The notes: generated by a model from the sequence alone, not told the origin. 64,000 bases of DNA from Bagarius yarrelli (GCA_005784505.1 VCAZ01000357.1:71884-135883), one strand, 5' to 3'; counted from the stretch's first letter, positions 50,699-63,175 are shown. Made by a program: numbers and translations.

Positions 50699-50855
50699 TG
50701 TACAGCTGACGTATTCTTATGACCTGCCACAGATCTCAGTAGTGTTTATCTTTGTAATGAATCTCGTCGTGATCCGCGTTCCGTCCACATCGTGTCAATC
50801 ACACACCGGCCACCTGCTGAAGGAGATCATTCTGGTGGACGCAGCAGCGACAGCG
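50699..50855 (+). CDS. galnt9: galnt9 coding exon 3 (start of catalytic domain), frame-disrupted
   Basis: The first half reads QLTYSYDLPQISVVFIFV and, further on, HLLKEIILVD, the first strand and helix of the GT27 glycosyltransferase domain that binds UDP-GalNAc. Between these blocks, where GALNT9 has N-E-A-L-S-V-I-L-R-S-V-H, the bases match only if several single bases are missing (about 50758-50800). One or more bases also appear lost after the acceptor near 50701 and at 50841. The exon is 157 nt, about 10 nt shorter than the family pattern predicts. The probable donor, GCG|GTAGAC, gives the phase needed for exon 4. I see a real galnt9 exon; whether the deletions are sequencing error or real decay is not decidable here. 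Coordinates of both ends are good to a few bases. Confidence 0.8.
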
Positions 50856-51050
50856 GTAGACACCACCACAAACCTCTGTCAACACTGCCCCCACACCCAG
50901 TCTGTTAAAATGCATTAGAAATTATTTGTAAGTTATAGAATATATCATTGAATTTCACTTTATTACCCACTGCACGACTCCGCTCCTACATTCATCACCG
51001 TGCTGTTTGAATAGTTCTTTTATTTTTATATAGTCAAATTACTTTAAGGG
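50856..51050. other. Start of intron 3
   Basis: Short unique AT-rich segment between exon 3 and the next array. Confidence 0.5.
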
Positions 51051-52275
51051 ATTTAGTCTGAATCAGCTAGTTACCGGAGAAAGTGAATCGACTCTGAATC
51101 AGATTAATTACAGGAGAGAGTGAATCGGCTCTGAATCAGATTAATTACAGGAGAGAGTGATGCGCTGAATCAGATTAATTATACAGGAGAGAGTTATCGA
51201 ACTTAATCATATTATACAGGAGAGGAGTGAATCAGCTCTGAATCAGATGAATACAGGAGGAATGCATCAGCTCTGAATCAGTATGGAATTACGGAGAGAG
51301 TGAATCAGCTCTGAATCAGATTATTACAGGAGAGAGTGAAGATCGACTCTGAATCTACTTAATTACAGAGTAGAGTGATCGCACTCTGAAATCAGATTAA
51401 TAATGAATCCAGGAGGAGTGAATCGACTCTGATCCGATTAATTCAGGAGAGAGTGACAGCTCTGAATCAGAGTAATTACAGGAGAGAGTGGAAATCGACT
51501 CGTGAATCAGAAATAAATTACTGAGAGAGTAATTGACATCTGATGAGAGTTCAAGTTACAGGAGAGAGTGAATCAGCTCTGAACTCGATAATTACAGGAG
51601 TAAGTGCATCAGCTCTGAAAATCAGATTAATTACAGAGAGAGGTGAATCGACGTCTGAATCAGATTTAATTACAGAGAGAGAGTGAATCGACTAAGCTTC
51701 TGAATCAGATTATTACGGCGAGAGTGAATCGACTCTGAAATCAGATTAATTAACAGGAGAGAGGAATCAGCTCTGAATCAGATTAATTAACAGGAGAGAG
51801 TGAATCGACTCTGACGTCAGATTAATTACAGGCGAAGTGAATTGACTCTGAATCAGATTTAATTACAGGAGAGAGTGCAATCAGCTCTTAAGGTCAGATG
51901 ACTTTACAGGAGAGATTGAATCAGCTCTGAATCAGATTACTTACAGGAGAGAGGGATCGACTTCTGAATCAGATGAATGGACATGAAGAAAGTGAATCAG
52001 CTCTGAATCGATTAGAATATACAGGAGAGAGTTACGACTCTGAATCAGATGAACTTAACAGGAGAAGTGCAATCAGCTAACTGAATCAGAAATTCGGTAG
52101 AGATTGAATCGACTCTGAATCAGATGTAATTAAGCAGAGATAGTGAATCGACTCTTAATCAGGATTATTACAGGAGAGAGTGAATCGCTCTGAATCAGTT
52201 AATTACGGAGAGAGTGATCGACTCTGAATCAGATGAAGATGTATGAGAGAAAAGGATTGACTCTAATCACCTCTT
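51051..52275. repeat. 37-bp minisatellite in intron 3
   Basis: The unit of about 37 bp contains GAATCGACTCTGAATCAGAT, then TAATTACAGGAGAGAGT. About 33 copies, with the variant GAATCAGCTC. Confidence 0.97.
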
Positions 52276-52784
52276 ATCCCCCTGATCGACTCCACATGGC
52301 TGACAGCAGGAATGGAGGCTCCTCTCTGGGTCCAGTTCTTGTTAAAGTGGCTGTTTAAGACCTTTCGGCTTTAAGATACACAGAACCGCACATACTGAAC
52401 ACACACACACACACACACGCGCCGTTACCCTCTGTTATAGCGGAAACATAAAAGAGTTTAATACACAATGTTAAAACATCCTGTTAATAGCACCTGTCTG
52501 AAATCCACTTTAGTTTAGATTCAAAGCACTAATGAAACATGATTGCAGCTCCTGCAGTGTGTGTGTGTGTGTGTGTGTGTGGGTGTGTGTGTGTGGTGTG
52601 GGGTGTGTGGGTGTGTGTGTGTATGTACTTCACACACTTCATGTCTTCATCTGCAGACATTTTAGCTTTCTGCTTACCCGTGTTTCAGCCTGATGCGTTA
52701 TTCTCTTTCATCGTCTGTAAAATAATTCAGAGTTAAAATACAATCATTAGGACCTCCGCACACACACCAGGCCGGAATCACCCC
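52276..52784. other. Intronic DNA with CA and GT tracts
   Basis: (CA)n lies at about 52391-52412 and GT-rich sequence at about 52556-52623. No exon is recognised. Confidence 0.6.
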
Positions 52785-54010
52785 CTTCTTCACCTCCTTC
52801 CTTCACCTCTTTATTCACCCCTTTTCACCCCCTTATTCACCCCTTCTTCACCCCCTTCTTCACTCCTTCTTCACCTCTTTAACACCCTTATTCACCCCCT
52901 TATTCACCCCCTTAGTCACCCCCCTATTCACCTCCGGTATTCAACCCCCTTCTCACTCCTTCTTCACCCCCTTATTCACCCCCTAGTCACGCACCTTCTT
53001 CAACCTCCTTCTTCCCCCCCCTTCAATGTAACCCCTTATCACCTCTTTATTCACCCCCTTATTTACCCCCTTATTCCACCCCCTTCTTCACCTCTTTATG
53101 CACCTCTTATTCACACCCCTTATTTCACCCCCTTATCACCCCTTCTTCACCTCCTTACCTCCTGCTTCACCCCCTGCTTCTTCACCTCCTTCTGCACCTC
53201 TTTTATTCCCTCTTTCTTCAACCCCCTTATTCACCCCCCTTATTCACCTCTTTATTCACCCCCGTCTGCACCTCCCTTCTTCTCACCTCTTTAATTCACC
53301 CCTTATGCACCCCCTTATTCACCCCCTATTCACCTCCTTATTCCCTCCTTATTCACCACTCCCTTATTCACACCCCTTATGCACCCCCTTATTCACGCCC
53401 TTATTCACCTCTTGCTTTCACACCCCTTATTCCACCCCCTTATTCACCCCCTTATTCACCCCTTATTTCACCCCCTTATTCACCTCCTTATTCACCTCTT
53501 TATTCCCCCCGTATCACAGCTCCTTATTCACCCCCTTATTCACCCCCTTATTCACCCCCTTATTCACCTCACTTATTTCACCCCCTTATTCACCCCCTTA
53601 TTCCCCCTCCTTATTCACCTCCTTATTCACCCCTTATTCACCCCCATTATTTCACCTCCTTATTCCCCTCCGTATTTACCCCCCTTATTCACCCCCTTAT
53701 TCACCCCTTATTCCATTTCACCCTTATTCCACCTCTTTATTCACCCCCTTATTCACCTCCTTATTCACCCCCTTAGTCACCCCATTATTCCACCTCCTTA
53801 TTCACCCCCTTATTTCACCCCTTTTTCACCTCCTTATTCACCATCCTATCAACCCCCTTATTCACACCCCTTATTCACCTCCCTTATCCCTCCCTTATTT
53901 CCCCCGTATTCACTTCACCCCCTATTCACCTCCTTATTCACCCCCTTATGTCACCCCTTATATTCACCTCCTTATTCACCCTCCTTTTCCCCCCTTATTA
54001 CCCCCCATAA
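52785..54010. repeat. 12-bp minisatellite (TTCACCCCCTTA)
   Basis: The period is 12 bp, with unit TTCACCCCCTTA and variants TTCACCTCCTTA and TTCACCTCTTTA. Because 12 is a multiple of three, the strand reads as a Ser-Pro-Pro-Tyr repeat of up to 306 residues, which I do not regard as a gene. Confidence 0.97.
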
Positions 54011-54179
54011 GTTTATAATCCCACGATATCGGTTCCACGAACCAAAATATACACGCGCTGGGATTTTTACACAAATTAGCAGTTTGAGATTAGGCCAACA
54101 CGTCCACAGCAGAGGGGTCAACACTGGCACAGGGCGTCATATCCTGTGCATTATGTGGCATTTCGATTTCAAGTAAGAG

Positions 54180-54930
54180 ACACACAACACACCCAGCAAA
54201 GGACGACACACTATACACACTGTACAACTAACACACTACCCACTACACACACTGTAACCACTACAACTACACAACGTACAACCATACACACTGTCCACAC
54301 TTATACACACTACACACATAAACACTGTACACTCTACCACTACACACACTATACCCACTACACACTTACACACTATCACACTGTACACACTACACACCTG
54401 TACACACTATTCACACTGACAGGGCACTATGGGACACAAACCGTAAACACACTATTCCCACACTACACACTATAAAGGCGACTACACACTATAGCACACT
54501 TACACATTGATCCGAAGGCACTAACAACGCTGAGGGGGGGGACACAACTGCTACAACCAACTAAAATACACAACTATACACACTAAGTAGCACACATAGG
54601 CACACTAACACACTATACACACTATCCAGCTACACACATAAAAAACACCTAACCCACAACGTTCACACTACCACTATAACAAAAACTACACACTATACAC
54701 ACTCTACACTACACACATAAAATAAACACTACACACTATACCAATATAACACTATACACACCTCAGGCCACTATAACACACTACACACTCTATAACACAC
54801 TATTCACACTAAACACCTATAAACACTACACACACATACACAATATACACACTATACACACTATGCACACTACACACTATAAACACTATAACAACACATT
54901 ATGCACACTATACCAACACATACAACTACT
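54180..54930. repeat. ACACT-rich degenerate array
   Basis: ACACACTATA/ACACACTACA words with a period of about 7-14 bp, highly degenerate. Confidence 0.9.
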
Positions 54931-55914
54931 CCAGTCTCTCCTCGATCCCCAACAGCCTGTGGATTATGCCCCAGTCCTCAGTCTGACCTGGGTCAGTGTG
55001 CTGTTGTACTCCGGCTCTGGAGCTGTTGGAGATGGGGGGATTGATGGATGTTTGCTCTCGTCCCTCAAAAAAAAATTACGTATTGTTTCAGTCTCATAAA
55101 TTCTTTAATCTGCTCTGTACGAAGCGGTGATCCTGCAGCCTCCTAAACCGTTTACACCCCCCCACACACACACACACACCCCCCCACACACCCCAAATCC
55201 ACCTTCTTCTTAATTTACAACTGATGTTCTTCTCCTTTTTCCTCCTCCATCATACAGTGGCCACCCGCTCAGTGTGTGTGGTAAGAACGGTTTTTCACTG
55301 CATCTGTTCCCGGTTGAGTAGATACATGGACAGGATTTTTCTGTAGACAGTGGAGATCTAGGCCATGTCCCCAGTCTCCACACCGCGTCCTATTTGTCAG
55401 CTCAGCGTGAACTAAGACCTTCTGATTTTTCTGTGATCAAACAGACAAAAAGCAGAAAATCTCCCTGGTGGGCAAGGCCCATCCCACACCGGGATTTATA
55501 TCCGAAAATGCTAGTAACTCTGTAGTGGCGTGACACTGCACACACACACACACACACACACTGTTTATTATTACACTACACAGAGAAACACAGTTGTACT
55601 TTCTCATATCAATATTCACAATCCAGTGTGACTTATTTTATACACAATTCTAGTAACATACAGTTAAAAATGAACTTAGCAGTACAGTGGGAGTGTCTGT
55701 CACAGCCGAGCCTACATCTGTACAGCTGTCACAGCCGTAACATCTGTTTCAGGTGGCAAGATTCATTTTTACATTTATTTGTTTAGGTTATGGTTATTAA
55801 CAGAACAAATCGTCCAAACATTATATTACTGTTCAATGCCTGGTTTACAATACACACACCAGACACACACACACACGCACACACACACACACACACACAA
55901 AGAGATTTTAATGC

Positions 55915-55945
<31 letters not shown>

Positions 55946-56155
55946 GGCGGGGGGGGGCCCATGTGATTAATCTTGTTTTAGTAGTGCACTTTCTGCATTC
56001 ACTCACCTGCAGAACCACAAACCTCATCTGTCTTCAGTGTGTGTGGTGTGATGTGTGGTGTGTGTGTGTTCTTATTTATAGAGACAGTCATTAAGTGTAT
56101 GGTGTTTACTTCTTTGTAGGAAAAAGTATGTTAAAGAGAGAGAGAGAGAGTGAGG

Positions 56156-56190
<35 letters not shown>

Positions 56191-56245
56191 CTCTTTATTT
56201 CTGCTTCTGATTGTGTTAATTCGTACTGTGTGTTTATTAAATACC
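54931..56245. other. Intron 3 DNA with microsatellites
   Basis: (CA)n lies at about 55540-55561 and 55862-55899, (GA)n at about 55920-55945 and compound (GA)n(GT)n at about 56135-56190. The 54935-55540 stretch is mostly unique with no recognised exon. Confidence 0.55.
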
Positions 56246-56439
56246 GTAGGTTGATTCACGCCCGTCATGATGAAGTGCTTTGAAAGACTCGTCATGAAGC
56301 ACATGAAGATCTGCTCCCACCTTCATGGACCCATTACAGTTTGTGTATCGTCCCAACGTTCCTCAGATGATGCCAGTGAGGACACTTAAGAAAATGCTGT
56401 TTACAGCATTCAACACAATCATCCCTCGCAGCTGACCTG

Positions 56440-56600
56440 CAGGACCTGAACACCTCCCTCAGCAGGACCTGAACACCTCCCTCAGCAGCTGAACCTGCAG
56501 GACCTGAACATCTCCCTCAGCAGCTGAACCTGCAGGACTTGAACACCTCCCTCAGCAGCTGAACCTGCAGGACCTGAACACCTCCCTCAGCAGCTGAACG
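56440..56600. repeat. 35-bp repeat inside the LINE remnant
   Basis: About 4-5 copies of a unit with core GACCTGAACACCTCCCTCAG, then CAGCTGAACCTGCAG. Confidence 0.9.
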
Positions 56601-56799
56601 CCTGGGACCACAAGTCGGCCCGGATTGGTAGCACATCTCCAGCACCACCAGACTGAGCACTGGGGCCCCCAGGCTGTGTGCTCACCCACGCTGTTTACTC
56701 TGCTGACTCATGACTGTTCAGCAATGCACATCTAAACCACATTATTAAGTTCCCTAATATACAAACGTGGTGGGTCTCATCCACAAGAACGACGAGTCA

Positions 56800-57105
56800 G
56801 CATAGAGAGGAGGTACAACATCTAACAGCCTGGAGGTACAACATCTAACAGCCTGGAGGTGTATGTAACAGCCTGGAGGTGTACATCTAACGTCCGGCGG
56901 TACAACATCTACAGCCTGGAGGTGTACATCTAACAGCCTGGAGGACAACATCTAACAGCCTGGAGGTACAACATCTAACAGCCTGGAGGTACAACATGGA
57001 GGTACAACATCTAACAGCCTGGAGGTACAACATCTAACAGCCTGGAGGTACACAGCCTGGAGGTACAACATCTAACAGCCTGGAGGTACAACATCTAACA
57101 GCGAA
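56800..57105. repeat. 23-bp repeat made of LINE coding sequence
   Basis: About 12-13 copies of ACAACATCTAACAGCCTGGA with GGT at the start of each unit. In the LINE frame one unit reads E-V-Q-H-L-T-A-W, a normal part of the reverse transcriptase. Confidence 0.92.
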
Positions 57106-57511
57106 CAACCTGTCTCTGAATGTCAACAAGAGTAAGGAGATAGTTGTTGACTTCAGAAGAGCCGAGAGCAACACGCTCTTCTGAAGGGGCCATCCTGACC
57201 AGTTCTACAGAGAGACCATCGAGATCATCCTGAGCAGCTGCATCACTGCCTGGTTGGAAACTGCACTGTTACAGTTGTAAGACCGGGGGGTTCAGAGGAG
57301 GGGTGAGACGCTGAGAAGATCATCGTATCTCTCTCCCTCTATAACGGACATTTACTCCACACTCTGCAGCTGCAAGCTAGAGCATTGTTGTTGTTGTGTA
57401 TTCTGTGTTGTTGATTCTGGAGGACGTTGTTGACGCGTGACTGCTCTGAGAGATGTGTTGAATGACATAAAGCTTCTTGATACTTGATATGTTTTAGTGT
57501 TAACTCTGCAT

Positions 57512-57517
57512 GTGTGC

Positions 57518-57554
<37 letters not shown>
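57512..57554. repeat. (GT)n tract just before exon 4
   Basis: GT repeat of about 40 bp ending 11 bp before the acceptor TCTCTCTCAG. Confidence 0.9.
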
Positions 57555-57556
<2 letters not shown>

Positions 57557-57565
57557 CTCTCTCAG

Positions 57566-57734
57566 TGGAGCTGAAGTATACTCTGGACCAGTACGTGAAA
57601 AACTTATCCTGCTTGTGAAGATCGTGCGAACTCGAAGAGGGAAGGTCTGATCCGTGCTCGTATCACGGCTGGAACGCCGCCACTGCCCCTGTGGTGGGCT
57701 TCTCGACGCACATGTGGATTTAACACGGCCTGGG
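57566..57734 (+). CDS. galnt9: galnt9 coding exon 4 (catalytic domain, DAH motif), frame-disrupted
   Basis: The acceptor is CTCTCTCAG|TGGAGCTG, in the phase left by exon 3. It starts V-E-L-K-Y-T-L-D-Q-Y-V, then with frame changes gives LVKIVR, EGLIRARI, GWNAATAPVVGF, DAHVDF and a final N-T-A-W. The Asp-Ala-His triplet is the DXH motif of GT27 enzymes that binds Mn2+ and UDP-GalNAc. Single bases seem missing at about 57600-57612, 57630, 57666, 57702 and 57720, so no single frame covers the exon; a stop arises in one frame near 57616. The 3' end is uncertain: the family splice point falls after N-T-x-W (about 57734), but the clearest donor-like site is GTGTGAGT at 57781. The bases between do not resemble the next GALNT9 residues. 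Errors of sequence are likelier than a pseudogene because splice sites, phases and motifs persist. Confidence 0.78.
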
Positions 57735-57834
57735 AGTTCCTCAGGACCCCCATCATGTTCCTCAGTGGGTTCCTCATCACGTGTGAGTCAACCTGATTAC
57801 TGCTCACCATGACATCATTAACACTTAATACTGA

Positions 57835-59460
57835 ATACCTACTAACACACTGACACACTAACACACAAACTGACACTCTTACACACTGACACACTAAAAT
57901 ATTAACACACATACACTGACACACTAACACACTGACACTAAAAATTTAACAACACATACACTGACACTCTAACACTGGGACACACGAAAAATTAACACAC
58001 ATACACTGACACAACTGACACACTAAAGTCTTAACACACACCTGACACACTAACACACTGACACACTAAATCTAACACACCTACACTGACACACTAACAC
58101 ACGAAACACTAAAATATTAACACACATACACTGACCCACCCCCCCCCGGAACTAAAATTTACACACATAACTGACACACTACCACACCTGACACACTAAA
58201 ATACACTGACACACTAAAAAATTAACAACACATACCTTGACACACTACACACTGAAACACTAAATATTTAACACACCTACACTGACTAACACGAAACACC
58301 TCAAATATATAACAACATACCGACCACAACTGCCACTGACACACAAAGTAATAACACACATTACACTGACACACTAACACACCTGACCACACTAAAATAT
58401 TAACACACATACACTGCACTCTTACCACTAACCACAAAATATTACACACCTACACTGACACACTAAAATATTAACACACATACACTGACCCTAACACACT
58501 GAACCCTAAAAATATTAACACACTAACACTGACACCCTGACACTAAAATATTAACACACTACACTGACACACTAACAACTGACACACTAAAATTTACAAC
58601 ACACAGTCCACTGACACACTACACAATGCCGACACTAAAATATTACCACATACACCTTAACACTTAACATGACACACTAAATATTAACACACCTACACTG
58701 ACACACTAACACACTGACACACTAAAATATTACACACATACACTGACACTCTAACCTGGACACACTAAACATATTAACACACATACACTGACAAACTAAC
58801 ACACTGAACCCACTAACACACACACTGACACTCTACACACGACACAAATAAAATATTAAACACAGACCTGACCACTAACACACTGACACACTAAAAGATT
58901 ACCACCATACACTGACACCTAACACACTGCACCTAAAATATTAACACACATCAACTGACAAACACTTACACACTGACACACTACATATTAACACACATAC
59001 ACGGACAACTAACACAACAGCTGACACACTAACACACTTACACACTAAAAAATATTAACACCACATACAACTGACACTCCTAACACACTGACCCACTGAC
59101 ACACTGACACACTCCAATATTAACACACATACACTGACACTCTACCCACTGAAACACACTAACACACTACACGCTAAAATATTAACACACATACACTGAC
59201 ACTCTACACCTGACGGACCTAACACCTGACACACTAAAATATAACACACATACACTGACACTCTACACACACTGACACCAACTAACATATTAACCACATA
59301 CACTGACACTCTAGGAACCCCCTACACACTAAATATTAACACACATACACTGAACACTCTAACCACTGACACTCTACCCACACGACTGACACACTAAATA
59401 TTAACACACATACACGGACACTCTAACACACTGCCCCACTACACACTTACCACAAACCGA
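57835..59460. repeat. 46-bp minisatellite in intron 4
   Basis: The unit of about 46 bp combines ACACTGACACACTAACACAC, TGACACACTAAAATATT and AACACACAT. About 35 units, heavily varied by small indels. Confidence 0.95.
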
Positions 59461-59681
59461 CCAGCTCATTACCTAGCAGTTCAATGAATCTTCTTAATTG
59501 AGAGCAGAAAATAACGTGTGTGTTGGTGTGTGTGGGTGTTGTGTGTGGGTGTGTGTGTGTGTGTGGAATATGTCACATTTTGACCTTTTCTTAGCAGCAT
59601 ACTGTGATTGAAGTGCTTTTTATACAGAGAGAGGGTGACATTTTTTGTATCATATTCAATTCATCACCACCTTGACCCTTT

Positions 59682-59722
<41 letters not shown>

Positions 59723-59819
59723 TTTTGGATATGATTTGTGCTGTGTTCGTTTATCTCGTGTTTGCTGTATTAAAGATGAAATTGAAAGGAAATACCACAT
59801 CACGACACAACTTGCAGAC
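59461..59819. other. Intronic DNA with GT tracts
   Basis: GT-rich patch at about 59515-59565 and (GT)n at about 59687-59721. No exon is recognised. Confidence 0.6.
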
Positions 59820-60545
59820 TGAACACCATACACACTACACACACCAACACCATTACACACTGACACAACTGCTACTTACACCATACCCACTTACACCACA
59901 CCAACACAATTACACACTGACACAACTGCAGGACTGACACACATCACCCTGAGCACACACACCATCACAATTACACACTGACACAACCTGCGCTGACACA
60001 CATACACATTACACACAACACCCCACAATTCACCCTGACGACAACTCAGACTGACATCACATACACACTTTACACCACACCAACACAATACACACTGAAC
60101 ACAACTGCAAGACTGACACACATACACACTTACACACACCAACACAATTACACACACTGACACACCTAGGACTGAACACACATACACACTTACACACACA
60201 CCAACACAATTACAACACTGACACAACCGCAAACTGACACCCATGACAAACCTTACACACTGGGAACACACTCAACAACTTTCACAATTACATAACACGG
60301 GCTGTTTTACAAAACTGACACACTGCAGACTGACACAGTTCACACTTACACACATAATACTGACCAGCATCACTGACATTTAAACACTGACCACACTTAA
60401 ACAACTAACACAATTACACACTGACACAACCGCACAAGCTGACACAATTTTTCACACTTAACACACTGACACACCTGGCACAATTGAACTTCACCACAAC
60501 TTAGACACAGCTACACAATGGACACAACTACCCACTGACACCTCA
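59820..60545. repeat. 58-bp minisatellite in intron 4
   Basis: The unit of about 58 bp contains ACACTGACACAACTGCAGAC, then TGACACACATACACACTTAC and ACACACCAACACAATTAC. About 12 units. Confidence 0.92.
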
Positions 60546-60640
60546 TTTTCTCTGAGGAGAGCTGCACCAAAGACGATTCCGATTGTTATATCTTTGGCAA
60601 GCGAGTTTTATTCCATACACGAGTGTTTATTTTACATACC
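60546..60640. other. Unique spacer between two arrays
   Basis: About 90 bp of non-repetitive sequence. No feature is recognised. Confidence 0.5.
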
Positions 60641-63175
60641 ATACATAAACATTAAACTATTATTTTATAATATACTACTAATATATAATCATACCCTAAT
60701 AATATATAACCCTACTAATAATATAATAACCCTACTATATATAATCATACTAACTAATAATATAATACCTAATATAATATAGTAATCTACTAATAATATA
60801 ATAACCCTACTTAATATATAATACTAGCTAATAATATAATAAATACTACTTCATAATATAATACCCTACGAATACTATAGTAATACACTAATAATGATCA
60901 TATACTCCTACTACTTAATAACCCTACTATCTATAATAACCCTACTAGAATTATAATAATACTAATAATAATATAATAATACTACTATACTATAGATAAC
61001 CCTACTAATAATTAATAACACTACTAATAATATAATAACCCTACTAATAATATAATAATAACTACTAATAATATAATATACTACTACTAATAATACCCTA
61101 CTAATAATATACTAACACTACTATAATATAACACCCTACTAATTCATATCATAATACTAATAATAATATAATAATACTACTAATATATAAACCCTCCTAA
61201 AATATAATAACACGTACTAAAATAAATAACCCTACTATAATATAATTATACTACTATAATATAATAACCCTACTAATAATATAAGACCCCTACTAATAAT
61301 ATAATAACACTACTAATATATAATAACCCTACTAATAATATCAACACACCTAATAATATAAACCCTACTAATAATATAATAATACTACTATAATTAATCT
61401 ACTACTAATATATAGTAATACTACTACTCATAATAAGGAACCCTACTAATAATATACTAATACTACTAATAAATAATAATACTACTAATAATATAATATA
61501 CTACTATAATATAATAATACTACTAATAATATAATAACCCTCACTAAAATATAATAATACTATAATAAATAATAATACTACTAATTAATTAATACCCTAC
61601 TCATAAGATAATAACAAACACTACTAAAATATAATAACCTACGACTAATTAATATACTACTAATAATATAATAACCCTACTAATAATATAATACCCTACT
61701 ATAATAGAATACACTACAATAATAAAAACCTCTACTAATAATATATAACACTACTAATAATATAATAACCCTACTAATAATATAATAATAACTACTGAAT
61801 AATAAGAATCCTACTAATAATATAGTAATACTACTATAATATAATAACCCTACTCAATAATATAATACCTACTAATAATATAATCAATACTACTAATAAT
61901 TACTATACTACTAATAAATTAATATACTACTAATAAATAGTAATACTACTAATAATATAATAACCTCCTAATAATTAATAACCTACCTACTAATTATAAT
62001 AATACTCTACTAATATAAAACTACTATAATTAGTAAATCTACTAATCAATATAATAACCCGACAATAATATAAATATCCTACTATATATATACCCTACTA
62101 TAATATAATATACTACTAATAATATACTAATACTACTAATAAGATAATAACCCTACTATATATACTAAACCTACAAAATATATAATAACCTTACAATATC
62201 TATAATACTACTAATAATATAATATACTACTAATAATATATACTACTAACTAATAATATAATGAACCCTACTATAATAATAATAATACTACTACTAATCT
62301 AAATAATCTACAATATATAATAACCCTACTAATAATATAATAACTACTAATATAAAAGACCCGACTAATAATATATACCACTACTAATATATACTAACCC
62401 TACTAATAATTAATAACCCTACTAATAATATAATACACTACTATAATATTAACCCTACTAATTAATTAATAATACTACTAATATATAATCACCCTACTAA
62501 TAAGTAATCACACTACTACTACTATAAACCCTACTCTACTATAATAATATACTACTACTAATATAATCATACTACTACTCATATAATAATCCTACTAAAT
62601 ATAAACCCTACTAATATATAATAATACTACTTATAATCTAATAATACTCTATAATATAAGTATACTACTAATAATATAATCACCCTAAACTAATAATATA
62701 ATAACCCTAGTAATAATATAATACTACACTAATAATATAGTAATACTACTAATAATATAATACCCTCTAATATTAATAACCCTACTATAATATAAAATAC
62801 ATACTAATAATAATATAACCTACTAATAATAATATACTACTAATAATATAATAACCCTACTAATCATATAATAAACCCACTAATAATATAATAAATAACT
62901 AATAATATAATATAACTACTAATAATAAGTAATACTACTAATATATAATACCCTACTAATATATAATCCCTAGTATACTTAAAATATACTACTAATAATA
63001 TAATATACTACTAATCATATAATAACCCACTATCATATAATAACCCTACGAATATATAATATACTACTAATAATATATAATTACTAACTAATAAATATAA
63101 TACTACTACTATATAATACCCCTACTAATAATATAATAATAACTACTAATACTATAGTACTATAATATATTAATA
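60641..63175. repeat. 20-bp AT-rich minisatellite (about 2.5 kb)
   Basis: Unit TAATAATATAATAACCCTAC, often replaced by TAATAATATAATAATACTAC. Over 100 copies, with frequent small deletions. Confidence 0.97.

Larger units (their letters stand above)
56246..57486 (+). mobile_element. CR1/L2/Rex1-type LINE remnant, plus strand, with two internal minisatellites
   Basis: Broken reverse-transcriptase coding sequence in the right order. About 56265-56300 gives M-K-C-F-E-R-L-V-M-K-H; about 56400-56440 gives F-T-A-F-N-T-I-I-P; 56620-56700 resembles the R-I-G-S-T to L-x-T-G-A-P-Q-G-C-V-L-x-P-L-L block with frame breaks; 56795-56830 gives R-E-E-V-Q-H-L-T-A-W; 57105-57165 gives N-L-S-L-N-V-N-K-S-K-E and V-V-D-F-R-R. 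The 3' end (57400-57486) ends in AATGACATAAAGCTTCTTGA, typical of this LINE group. Tandem copies occur at 56440-56600 and 56800-57105. Many stops; not active. Confidence 0.7.

Noticed and set aside
53098..54176. Overlapping 306- and 265-residue open frames
   Set aside because: They come from a 12-bp repeat, which keeps any stop-free frame open. Ser-Pro-Pro-Tyr repeats appear in shifted frames after each indel, so no frame is selected.
57735..57782. Extension of galnt9 exon 4 to the GTGAGT-like site near 57783
   Set aside because: The extra bases do not encode the A-E-P-x-L-S-R-I stretch expected next in GALNT9 in any frame, so the exon probably ends near 57734.
1..63175. CRISPR-like arrays
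   Set aside because: Units are contiguous with no unique spacers, and the genome is clearly a vertebrate.
60641..63175. Telomeric or interstitial telomere repeat
   Set aside because: AACCCTA occurs once per 20-bp unit inside AT-rich sequence; there is no run of consecutive TTAGGG/CCCTAA hexamers.
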